Made by a program: the position numbers and the translations under genes. A stretch of DNA of 64,000 nt, taken from positions 10,314,954-10,378,953 of the forward strand of contig JAAOOA010000060.1 of NCBI GenBank assembly GCA_012861695.1. The letters run 5' to 3'. The stretch is from Trematomus loennbergii (taxonomy: Eukaryota; Chordata; Actinopteri; Perciformes; Nototheniidae). The notes under the pieces are model-generated. The model was not told the origin of the DNA. It searched no databases and saw nothing but the letters and a program-made list of their open reading frames with translations. This document shows, piece after piece, positions 22,158 through 35,484 of the stretch (position 1 is the stretch's first letter; every line of letters begins with the position of its first letter).

Positions 22158-25100
22158 CTGTGAGCAGGTGAGGGGACAAAACAGCGGATCAGAGAAGACA
22201 TGAGAAAAGTGTCGGCGGTGACAAATGAAAGATGAAATGTGAGGAGAGGGTTTTTAAAAAAGCAGGACAGTAGAGGTGCGAGGAAACACTTGATTCAAAC
22301 TCTCAGAGTAGGAGGTTGGTGGAAGTCGATGGGATGACGTGAGGATAACAAGAAACAGTTGATAGAAGGGAAAAGAAGAAAAGACAAATCAGAGTTAAAG
22401 ATTTCTTGTGAAGGAACAGAAATCTGATACATTATTTACACACAGGGCATTTCTGTGATAATCACATTCAAACCACAGTGTCAGAAGAAACGACAGGCGT
22501 TTTGACAAAGCTGATCGAGCCACAAGTTTTGCATATCAAAGGGCTGCTTCCCCCCATTGGGAGATTTCACCCACTGTATTTATAATAGAGGGAAAGAGAG
22601 GAGGCAGAGCTCTCAAATCTAAAATGATTTGGTTCCAACTTAGACTACTGTGAACTTATGGAGCAGGTTAGGATCCGCAGCAATGCACAGAATGACATTA
22701 CAGCTCTCTTTTGCAGAAATGCATTATGCATCAACACACTTTCTGAGTTTGTAGTAGTATCTAATTGTCCATTAGTATTGGCTGCCAATACAGTGTAGAA
22801 GCATGTGCATATGGTGGTATAATTGCTTCATGTAAACCATATGGCAAATCATTTGTAAAGATATATAACAGTAGTGGTCCAAGACATCTACCTTGCTGCA
22901 CGCCACAGTTTAGACCTTTACAGTTACACATGCTCCAATTGTAATACACCATTTGTAGCCAGCATCATGAAAGACAACCCCTCGTAAATGAAATGGTGCT
23001 GTATTTTAATACTTAGCATTTAGGTTTCACAAATGAAAATCAAGATCTATAACAGTTAATGCATGTTAAAATCCAGTCACATGTCACCCTAGTGTTAACT
23101 TTCTCCGTATGCCAGTTGGCTGTCATTTGTTTTAGGGCTGAATAAGTGGAGTAGCATCTATCAGTGTATTTTTATTCAGTATTTAAACTATGACAGTAGA
23201 TTTATTTTGTATGTGGGAATGGTCTATTCTCTTGTTCATAGATAAGACAGGTTGTAAACAAGCCAATAGTTTAACCAGACTCTTGTAACTTTAAAACTGA
23301 TGTCAATAATAATCTATAGGAAAATGTCTTGTATGTGATGTATGTTTTGTCTAAAGACATGTTTGGCTATCGTGAGGCTTCGTCTAACATCTGCCTGATA
23401 GACCCATATTACAGCAGATATTATGACATGAAAGGTGTGAATAATCAAATTAGGGATAGCTAAAATCCATTTAGTGGTTTCAGTATCAGAGTCATGTTAT
23501 TGTGCCTGCTGGCTCTCTGTCACACTGCCATTTATTTTACTGCGACACACTCAATGCTGTCATTAACACCTCTGTCAACATGTCTTCTGCCTGATATGCA
23601 TGCTGGATCACTGGGATTTATTGGATGAGAGCAATTATTTGTGTTATTAATTACACCTGGTCTTTTCCTTTTACAACCAGTCAACATGTCTGCCATGAAA
23701 AAGGCAATGTATCTGTTTTTGTTGAATCTTATTACTGTATTGCCTGATGCAATATTAGTTATTATCGTCATGGTCCAAGAGCTATGTTGCATCAAACCAG
23801 GATTCCCTTTTAAGGTTTTGCAGGCTCGTGGTTGGGTCTTTGATCTTTAGTGCCATCATAAATAATGAAACCAATTACAACAAATAGTAAGTGGACGTAT
23901 AGACGTATAGACAGTTATAAACATCTCCTTTTCAATGCTGATATTTACAGTTTAATGGATTAATTATCCCTATTATTAACATGGTTTATTTGATTTTCTT
24001 TTATCAGGAACACATTTTACCATTAATGTTAGAGAGCATTCTCAACATTGAACCTGGCCTGAAATGTTTGCTGGGGGCAATGCCGTTTAATCAGATTAAT
24101 CAGAGGGGCGTCCTCTTGCATTTTATTTGTCTTGTACACTAATTTGTGCAAAAAGCCAACAGGAGAGGTGTCATATCCTTAAGTTAGAAGACGATTCTGT
24201 CATTGTATTTTTTACCAGCAGTGATGACCCTGATCGTGACTCTGCAGTTAAGGAGTTCACAGAGTGTTGTTGAGATGTTTTTCATATTCATGACTAGCTG
24301 ACCTTCGGGATTCGAGAAAAGCCCTGCAGTGCATGCTTTGGACTTTCATGAACGTTTTTTTCCTGTTTCATTCCCCTTTGTCAGCGTGTATGAGTTACTA
24401 ATACCTAACAAACAAAGGTTGCCTGCAGGGTATTGTTAAAGCATGACTCTGAATGTCTTTCACAACTTTTGTTCCCCTGGTAAAACAACTATATTTTGAT
24501 ATTACATATCTCGTATTATCCTTTCTAAAATCGACTTGTTTATTAAGAAGATTAACTTAAATAATTAGTGCATATTTTCTCGCTTTTTTTGTGCTCTTGA
24601 GTCCTATTTTTTGTTTGTGCCAGTACTTGTGTCTGATACAAATGTCATGTTGTTGAAGCATTTTAAATAAAAACAATGGCATTGATAGGACACAGCCACT
24701 GCATTGTAATCCAATATTACGATGAGATAAATGTCATCAATTGGAACTGCATTGTGCCCAAACAGACAACGGTATTTTCCGTGCTATGCCCTGTTTTTTA
24801 GGGAGCTTTTCTTTCCCAGTCTAATGGTCTCCTGAGAACCACCATCTTTGCCAAGATGCCCTCAGTCGTTTTGTGAAGAGCTGAGCGCTATCTGACATAG
24901 TCAATATTTAAATTGGCATTATTAGTCAGCCTGTTTTGATTTTTACTCCAGTCTGAAGTCACCAAACTTGAGTAAAATGCGTCATTGTTCAAAAGGATTC
25001 AGTTTTCTTTGTTTCTGGTTTGAATTAGTTTGCTCTTTGCTGCGTACTTCCTTCTATTCTGCCCATCTGCACGCCTGCTCTGAATCAGCCTCATAAGTCC

Positions 25101-28100
25101 TTATTTCAGTTATGAACCAAATAACCCAATGACTTGTAGAACAGGAAACTGGAAGTGCACAAACGCGGACTACTTCCCAGGTTTAAGGACTCATTCCAGC
25201 AGCACTCTGTACAGTGATAGAAAAGAATGACTCACTTCTTTGGCCTTGTTGCGACTCCTCATGTTCTCAGCGATGTACTTGACGCTCTCGATGGCCTGTT
25301 TGACCTCAGGCGACAGCACAGAAAAGGCCACCACCGTGCTGATGCTTGTTGGACTCAGCTGACGTGTTATCTTCCCCAAGTCTGGTGTATCTGGGGTCTC
25401 CTTCCCATGCTGGCAGGGGCAAGAGCATTTCTTCCCAGTGCAGCCGTCCACGGACGAGAACTTACTGTCCCCGAACTCCAAGCAGTTGAGGGAGCCTCCT
25501 CCGACCTGCTAGGGATCACAGCCAGAGTTTGCATAAAGAGTTGGACATCTGCTTCGGCACACAGTCAACATTCAAAGAATCATTTCATATAAAACATACA
25601 TGGGATACATCTGTGCAGTAGGTGTATGAAGGAGAGACTTGTTTCTTTCAGAGTACAGAGTTTAATAAGTGCTTCCTCAGAGAGTTCAGCAATGATCATA
25701 AAGTCTTTATTAGATCAGACTGTGTCAAATTCTTTACCAGAACAGAAACGTTTTTTAGTGGATGTACCTGCCAGTACTTACAGGATATGAGTTGCCCAAA
25801 GGGATTTAGAAGAGCATTTGAAGATGGAAGACTATTGTATGGTCTGACAAGGAAGCTATCAAACGTCAGAGGCACTCAGTTTGTTGCTTAAGGTAATCTG
25901 ATTCCCAAATGGGCGGATATATTTTGTCTAGAGATATGTTTTGATTATAAATTTAGGAAAATGTTCAGTTACCTACCCTTGCAACTTTTCCCGCAGTAGT
26001 GTAAGTGCTTGAAATCAAGCAAAATCCATAACCTCCATGATGGTTCCCTGTGCAACAGCTGAAAAGCACTTGACATCGTTTTAATGCATTTAGTCTTCCA
26101 GTGCTGAAGCTGCAGGATTTAGTCAAAGCCCACCTAGCTCTTCCTCATCTATGATGGATGGTAGTTAGCTGACTTTAAATATGTTAAAAAATAAATGATT
26201 ACAGATTATTCATGGACAAGTATATGAGGCCCACACACCCACCTCACCCCCTGATAGTTACTGTGTGAATGTGGGAAAGGAGCCAGGGTTAAAACAGCTT
26301 TATGTAGCTCTATTTGTTATTCTTTATAAAACGTGTAAGGTGAATGCCTTCTGAGAGACAATGCCTTAAGTGTAAAATGTTCAATAACAAATGTTCGGTG
26401 TGAGTTCCACTTCTTCTGGCCTCTATTTGGCCTTCCTGCAGTGCTGTAGCTCTGCGTCATTTCAAAACTATGACAGTATGTTTCTCAATGCCATCTTTTT
26501 GGATGTTTAAGACGCGATGACGAAAAGAAGAAAGCGTTATCTACAACACCAACTGCGAACATCATTACGCAATATCGTTAATGAAAAAAGACTAAGACGA
26601 TTATTTTATATTTGTTGTCACTTTCCACCTTTCCTCTTCCTCTCTGTCCCTATTTCTCTCTTAAACACACTAATACACACACTCACCATGCACAACTGTT
26701 TGTTCAGTATAAACAGTCCTCAGTCTTGTGCAACTACAACCCATAAAGACTGCTGTTGGTTTAGGTACGGGTGGTTGAACTACTCAAATATTTTCATGTT
26801 GGGCGGTTCAGCTCTCATAAGGGACCGGGTTGGTGCGACTGACCCGTGCATTGAGCAATGTCAGGACTACTTGGTGTAACAAAGCTGATTGAATACTCTT
26901 TCAACCTTTGTTTTTTATAAGATAATGCTAATACAAAATGTAATTAGAAAACGGTTGCCTAGAACTATTGCCTCTGTCTAGACTACATTACTAGAATGTT
27001 AAATAATCTATTAGATTAAGATTAAATAAGATCTGACAAGGTGATTCTCTTTGTCGCCCCGCATAAAGCACTTGACGGCAAACAGTCAAGTATAAAGAGA
27101 TGCAGAAGAAATAAAGATTGTGTCAGGTGTTGGCAGAACAGCTTGGAATCGGGAATGGAAGGTACTGATGGCAAATCAAAGAAAGTATGAGGATCGGACA
27201 GTAATGATTCTGCTGTAGGTAGCTAAGCAATAGCTTCATGATATTGTCTTTTCTTTGTTTGCCCCGTTAGGAATTAGCGTGATCTTTGGCACCAATGGAA
27301 CTAAATCAAATTTGTCTCACAAATGTTAAAATAAAATAAAATAATAAAACACATTGGTCTCTCGCATTGGATTCTGAGGTACAATTTATTTGGACGACAG
27401 AAACCAATAAAGTATGAACATGGTGTGCATAGAGTTCAAGTGAAGGGGACGCCTTACCTGCAGCAAGCTATTCTTCCTCTTCTTCCCTCCTTTCCCTCCT
27501 CCGCCTCCTCCTCCCCCTCCAGCTCCTCCTGCCTCCCCACTGCTTTCCAACCCCCCAGTCTTGCTGTCCTCGCCAATCGGTCTCCGCATCAGCATGATCC
27601 TCGGTAGCACTCTGAGAAAACACCGAGCGCACCCAATCCGGCATAGTGTGGGTCATTGGCGTGCGGTAGTGAACGTTCAGCACGAACACGGTGATGACGA
27701 TGCTGAGCGTGACAAAAATCATAGTAAAGAGCAGGTACTCTCCAATGAGCGGGATGACCAGCGACGTGGAGGGGATGGTCTCGGTGATAACGAGCAGGAA
27801 CACAGTGAGGGAGAGCAGGACGGAGATACAGAGCGTGACCTTCTCACCACAGTCGGACGGGAGATAGAAAACCAGCACTGTGAGGAAAGAGATGAGGAGG
27901 CAGGGGATGATGAGGTTGATGGTGTAGAAGAGTGGCAAGCGCCTGATGTAGAAGGAGTAGGTGATGTCTGGGTAGATCTCCTCACAGCAGTTGTACTTGA
28001 TATCGTGCTTGTAGCCAGGAGCGTCAATTATTTCCCACTCGCCACTCTCCCAGAAGTCTTTCAGGTTCACCTAAGTGATGGATAGAGATCTTAAAATCAA

Positions 28101-31100
28101 TTCCTGAAATGATCCGAACAACATTCAGAGTCAACTTACCATTTTGAAAAGGCCACCATCAACAATACAATACATATAGTATGGTTAATCCTTATGAATA
28201 TGGATTTGTGAGAATATGCAAAACAAACTGACTTTCACCTGGGTTTCATGTCCACATGCACCCCACAGACTGTAAGTCGCTGCAAGAGGGCGCGATCACT
28301 GTAGTTTACAGATAATAAGGCCGTCTTGCGATGTTTACAGGTCTTACAGGAATGTTACAGTAATAGAAAGTGAAGAGGGAAATAAGACATCAATGCAAAT
28401 GAAGCCACTTATTATCCACAAGAAGCCCTCCAAGTAGGCAAAAGATTGTTCAAGAGGACATATTATGCAATGTTTAGGTTCATATTTGTGTTTTGAGCCT
28501 TTACTGTTACATGATCACATGATTAAATGTTCAAAAAGGTCTTTATCTTTCTCATACTTCCTGTGCTGCAGCACCTCTTTTCACCCTCTGTCTGAAACCA
28601 GAGCCCAGCCTGCTCTGATTGGTTAGCTGGCCGGCTCTGTTTTGACTGGTCAACCGCTTAAAGATGTGTCGGAAATGTCACGCCCCCTAGCAAATCACAT
28701 AAAACGTTTTGAGGTGCTATCCAATAGAAGCGTTAGTGTTACATAGTGATGTCATTATGTTACTGAAGCAAACAAAGGAGTCCAATTGAGGTGTTTCAGG
28801 CGTGTGGGAGAAAAACTCCCTTGGAGGGAACTTTGTGATTTTAGCCTTTGCAGATCATTTACATGAATAAAAACCTATATAACACAGTAGAGGAAAGAGA
28901 TAATAGGGCCTCTTTAAACTACAGTGTAATTTTATTGAACTTTCATCTTATTCTCGACCTATTCTCACTCCCAACTTTTATCACCTTTTTACGTTTTTCC
29001 CACTCAATTTTACCGTGGGTTTTGCTTACACTGCATCTTTAAGTGGTAAAAACTGTAACACCAAAAAGTTGCCTTTTTTGTTTTAAGAGTCTCAGAGCGT
29101 ATTTTTATATATGTCCAGTATTTGCATGATAACGAAAAGTAAAGGACAGGATTAGATTAATCATGAAACATGATAGAAAACCTTGCAATGCACTTACGTG
29201 TTTAAACTTAAAGGGGACCTATCATGCAAAATGCACTTTTGTAGGTCTTTTATACATGAATATGTGTCCCCGGTGTTCCAGGGAACTCACCAATGCCGCA
29301 GTTCCACTACACGGTCGGCCTCGGCCACGCTCGGTACGGCTCGGTACGGCTTGGCCTTAACAGGGCCGACTCACTTCATGCTGCGCTTCCATTACAGTTT
29401 AGGAACTGGGTAGTTACTATAGTAACGCAGTGTAGGCGGAGCCGTGACGTCATCTTCAGTGAGAACTCCAGAAACACAACACAGCCGTTAGCTGTTAGCA
29501 CTCAGAGCTCACAGCTCCTTATATATGTTCAGAAACTCGACAAAAGTTAAACAAGTAAAACCACAGACTGCCTGTGTCATGGTGAATACAGTCGCTGCTT
29601 TATTTATGTCTGTATAGGCCGTTGTTGTGAGTGTGGACGGTCGGAGCATATACTGCGTTAGCTTAGCCAATCTCCACCTAGAAAAACACGCATTTTAAAA
29701 GGTTTTTCGCCTGCCGTCTGTCTGCAGACTTGACAAAGCATTAATTCATGGTTTTTACTAACCGGTATCAGTATGTTGTTACTTCGGCATCATTTAGAAA
29801 CGTGTATTACAATTAAATCACGGTCAAATATGTCCATCTTGTTGTAGTTGTAGCCCCCTTGCAGCGCTCCTCTCTCTAGTTTAGCATACTCAGCCCGACT
29901 CAGCCCTGTTTGTTGGCCTCGATAGAACCACAATTTTCTCAGGCCAGAAAAGACGTGAAAAAGTGGCCCCGGGCCGGGCCGGGCCGGAACTAGGCCTAGT
30001 GGAAGCGCAACCAAAAACGTGCACGGCACGACACGGCACGCTTAAAGCGAGCTCCGCGCTGTAGTGGAACTGCGCCACAAGTGTCAGAAAACACAACCCT
30101 CTCTCTTTTCCTCCATACCCAAATCTCTAAAAACGAGGCTGCAACGGATCTGATACAGACTGATACAGATTTGAAATTTCTCTGACGTCAGGAACGAGGA
30201 GCTCCGCCTATAGGCCAACTCTCCACCTATCAGGGGAATGTGGGGTTGGGCCACGGCCGGCCATTGCCGCTCGAAAGAGCTGGAGACGCTGTAGTACATA
30301 TGCCAGGTCTGTAAGTGGCGCTGTAGTGCTGCACAAAAGCAGCGAAGAAGACTTCCCGCGCATGGTTGCCATGGTTGCCCTTCTGTTTATTCTCCGCTGT
30401 GGCTTTTTTTCTCCCTCCCAGAGGCAAGCGTTTGCTCCCGCTGCTTTAATTCAATGCAATCCCTCCACGTCGAGGCAAGCACTGTAATTCTCTCCGGTTA
30501 GTCCACCAGCAGATGACAAACACCCACCTCTCCGCCTCTTCCAAGGAACGAGGGGACCATGCGGCAGAGTTTCAGTTAGATTATTTTTCGCCGGTCAAGA
30601 TGTCCGTTAAAGTTTCAATCTTCCGGACAAAATTAGAAAAGTGCCGGTCAAAGGTCTTCTTTGTTATTTATTGAGCTTTAAAATAAATGAATAACGACTC
30701 TATATAATCATATAAGAATAAAACACGGAGGACTGAGATCTCTTTTCTCCCCCTCTTCTGAGAGCCCAGCAGCTGATCTCAAAGCACGCTCCCCTCTCCT
30801 GCAGAGGGGCGTGGTCAGCTGCAGCTCACAGAATCAGCCCCTTGCAAAAACAGTGCTGGAAAGAGCAAATAGAGCGAAATGAGGCATGGTTAAAATGCAG
30901 GATCTGTTTGCTAACCAAGTAATATGTTTGATGCCAAACGGTTACCAAGTACATAAAGAAATGATGACAAAAGGTCTGACAAAGTTGTTGTTTGAATTGG
31001 GTATGAGAACATGTTGACTGAAAACATCTAACTGTTTTCACAGGCTTTCAAAGGTAGTGCTCTCAATATAACAAATGAATTTACCTTTTCCGTCCAAATT

Positions 31101-34100
31101 GTTAGTGCACCTTTAATGAAACCTAATATATGATCCCTACGGTTGATGCATGCAGTATCTAACAGAATAATGTAAGAGTACTTTTCTTTGAGGTAGGACA
31201 GAATGAAGCAAAACATGAAATATATAAATTGTTGATCGTAACGCCAGACTTGGAACACAATCACAATCACTGACCTTAGACCCGATTAGTACCAGGTCAA
31301 TCTTGGCTTTGTCATAAGTCCAGGAGCCAAACTTCATGGAGCAGTTCTGATAGTCGAAGGGGAAGTAGGTGATGTCCATGGGACAGGAAGACTTAAAAAT
31401 GGCTGGAGGGACCCAGGTGATGGTACCATCAAACTTCAGCAGAGCCTTGGTCTTATCCTCAACCAGGAAATCACCTACAGCGCTGCATGACGTGTGTGTG
31501 TGTGTGTGTGTAATCAAGCGGAAGGAGTCCAATGGAAGGAGAGATATGAGGCGATATGATACAAGCGTATGTGGGTTTTGCATAGGATACAAAGAAGGAG
31601 GCAGAGACGCCAGACAAAGGCGAGGAGAAAATGAAGGCGGGGAACAAAAGAGCGGGGAAGAAAATATAAAGAGGAGTTAATGGAGGCAAGAAAGAAGAGA
31701 TTAGGATTAAAAGACAGAGGACAATGAAGCCACATTATGCATCATTGAGAAATACAAAATTGCCTTTGATTAACATTATGAGTTGATATTGAGGATAGAA
31801 TAAATTAGCCTGAAAGACTGGAGCACAGCATAAACTGACCCTGAACAACAGACAATCGTGTTGTAATTACAGAGCAGTCAGTTGCACCAGCAGCTAGAGG
31901 TATAAAAGACATTAGAAGTGGTTGAATGAAATATATAACATTTACTCAAGTACTGTACAATTTTGATTCCTTTTTACTTTACCTCAATGTTTTCATTTTA
32001 CCCTACTTTATGATTCCACTCCACTACATTTTAGAGTCAGTATTGTACTTTTTTACTTCTTTTTACTTTACCTGACAGCTTGAGTAACTATACCGATTTA
32101 GATTTTAGAAAATACAAAAAACACATTATCAATCAAATCTATTACATAATATATAATTATAGGTTAAGATATCCAGTAGAAGTATACAGTACACAGTAAT
32201 GACAATGAGCTCCTCCTTTACCAGCCGCGATGAAGACATAAATACACCAACAACATGATCTAGTAGTTACATGTATGATTCTGAAATGGAATATTACACA
32301 TAATGAGTACTTTTACGTAAAGTATTGAATGCAGGACTTTTGCTTGTAACAGTATTTCTTCAATTTGGTATTGCTTGTTTTACTTAAGTAAAATAAGTTG
32401 ACTACTTCTTCCATCTCTGGACATTTGGGCTCCAAAGAATTGGGCACTTATGTAATATTTCGGTGACGTTAGCAACTCAAGTTTTCCTGCCAGAAAGACA
32501 CATTTGGGGTTGTTTTCTGTCAGGGCTCGTTTGAACGTTACAAAATGTTTCACTTGAGCATATTCTGATCTGTCATGTATTTGTTGACACTGTCAACTCC
32601 ATACAATGTAATGGCCCCTGCCCTGAAGTGGTGGCAGAGGCCATTACAATTTCCATAACCAATCACACGGGTGAATTAGCATTTTAACACTGATGTCTAT
32701 GCCAACGTACTAGTTTTCCTGGGATTTTCAAAGTGGAGATGCCTGATTTGCAGTACAATAACATCCTGCTGATTCTAATTGTGCTCCTAACTAGGCAACA
32801 GCAATTATTGGCTTTGGTAATAAGAAGACTCTTTTTGAAAACCAACCTATTGATTTTCAGGTATTCAATCTCTAATAGTGATTGCAATAAGAGTGAACAA
32901 ACTAATGATAATGATGATGATAATGGTTTGACAGTCTCACTTGTTGTAGAGCACGATGTCGGGTCTCCAGATCTTGTTGGATGGAACTCTAATGAACTCA
33001 ATCCCGTCAAACTCCCTGGGCATCCACCGCAGCTTGTAGTCATTCCAAATCTGAGAGAGAGAAGAAGAGAAACCTCATTTAGAGCACACTGCCGAGCCAA
33101 CCATCTGTTTTGCATTTTTCATTGTACACTGCAGACGGTATTATTCACTGGAGACATTCCCCTTCGTGGGAATATTTTTGGAATACATATTTATACCTCA
33201 AGCAGAACTTCCTTTGATGTTTTACAGTAGTGCCAAATAGGGATAATGTCGCAAGGAATCTAACGCCCATCGACATAGTTTCAAGGAGTACCTGAGGGCT
33301 TTCATTGCTTGTTCAAAGTCGTAACAAGCAAACATGTATTTCTTTAATGCAATGCCTCACTATGAAAAGAATCACAAAGCTTCAGTAAGCAAATAACAAC
33401 ACATCTACAATACAGCTGAACAAAGCAGCTCAGAGAGGAGAGGAGTTAATGCTCACTGACAGAAGAACACTTACTATGCTGTCAACATACCTGCGGGTAA
33501 AATTTCATGAGCCGCGGATCCATTAGTCTTGGCTATTTGCATGCCATTCAAGATGAATTCATTCATTAGCAAAGGCAGATTAATATCCAGTTATGACCTG
33601 GGAGCTGTTTAATTAACCACTTCATGCTACACTGGATTTTTATCGTGAGCTATATGATTGGCTAGAGATGGGATTCCTTATTGGTCGATCTTTTTTTATA
33701 TGGTTATTTGATCATGGCAATGATAAATGCATACAGCGAGTCACAAAAACCCCACATATTCCCGATGTATCTTAGTCAACAATATATAACAATACAAATA
33801 TAATGAGAAAAATATCACTCGTCACCGGCTTGATCTTCAATATCAGGATACATGTATTTATTATCCTTGCAAGAATGGAAGTAGTCATCACACACAGGGC
33901 TGCGTGGGACAAATAGTTCCCCGAATAGAGTCCTTGACATGCTTATACAAGAGATTGTTACAGTCAACAAGATGGAAGAATACTGGTTCAAAGCAGTATT
34001 TTGACATTAGTTAAGATTAGCTAAGGCCTGCGTAAGCAATAAACATGACAGTCATATGCCTATCTCTCTAGGGGCTGTGTCATCGTGCAATCTTAGGAAC

Positions 34101-35181
34101 ATAGCTATCATAACTTCAACACAGTGTCTCATGAGCGTCATCCATGTTGTCATACATCCGGCTACGTACACAGCTACGTAGGGCCTCTGTTATCATGTGC
34201 TACTCTGATATAGAAGGAACATTCAGTATTTTCCCAACACATGACTATAATTGTCAATAATTGAGAAAGTGACTAAGGAGTTTTAAAAAAAAATAAAAAA
34301 GACCACTGATACAGAATAAGTTAGGGACTCTACAAAGGTTATTAGGAGATAAGGCCATAACAAACATGATAGTCAAACCTGCTCTCCAGACATGGAATAA
34401 AGGAGGAATATGAGCAAAAATGGAAAGAAATTGAAATAATACATTCAGGTAAAGTATTCCTATACTACATAAAAGTAGTCAGTAGAGCTTGTTTTGAGTA
34501 TACAGTGAACACATTTAGAAACACTGCATGCTGCTACAGAAGGAATCCCCTGCAGTGTTACTGTGGTACAGACGCGATAAATTCATCAAGGGGGGACTTT
34601 TTGAAATGGCTAGCACTGTAAACCCCCCCTGGCTGCGATTCAAAGTCTGTATCAGTGACGGTGGTGTTGACACAGCTTATTCATTAGTGATGCCTTGTTA
34701 TAAATAAACAGCTCAGCCATTACAAACAACAAATAAGATCAGCCCATACAGGCCTTTCAATGCGTTTTAATTGGAGTGCGCAGAGATCACAGTATCATGT
34801 TATCAACCGTTAAATCTCATCAGCATCCAGCAGCTGTTTGGCGGCAACGAGTCAATGTTAAAAAAGGTCAATATTTAATATGAAAAGCGGCTTTAATTAT
34901 AAATATTTGTCAAACAGAGATACATATTTAGTCGAGCTAAATTGGTGGTTTGGGGGACAGAGGCAACATGTGCTATTTGGATTTATGGTTGGGGAGGCAG
35001 GGTTTGGGGGGGTCAGGAGGTCAGGGTCCGTGGTTATTGATCCGCTAAGAGACAGAGCGTGACTAACCATGATGCTAGCATTGATCAATAGCCCATTGCA
35101 TTCAAATGTCTTCCTTGGTTAGCCTTGGTTTCTTGGTTTGCCTCACCTGCTTTATCTTTTACTTCAGCGATATATGACGTT

Positions 35182-35222
<41 letters not shown>

Positions 35223-35228
35223 CCCCCA

Positions 35229-35272
<44 letters not shown>

Positions 35273-35386
35273 GAGTGGGGCATCCCATATTGATGTCTGT
35301 TCAGAATGTATAGTTGAGTGTTAACACCTTTCTCACTCTTCACTTATCGCTATCTCTGTCCAGCCCGAAATGGGGTTGTTGTGTGT

Positions 35387-35484
<98 letters not shown>

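Larger units (their letters stand above)
28071..31274 (-). other. chrna6 intron 5
   Basis: About 3.2 kb, GTCAGT donor. More than 2 kb of it is mobile elements (MITE family 1, a MITE family 2 copy and a Harbinger-like element inside that copy). This intron has no counterpart inside the single large exon of mammalian CHRNA3/CHRNA6. Confidence 0.85.
31483..32940 (-). other. chrna6 intron 4
   Basis: About 1.46 kb, GTGAGA donor. The acceptor side carries a (CA) run on the transcribed sense in place of an ordinary pyrimidine tract. A hAT-type MITE fills about a third of it. Confidence 0.85.
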
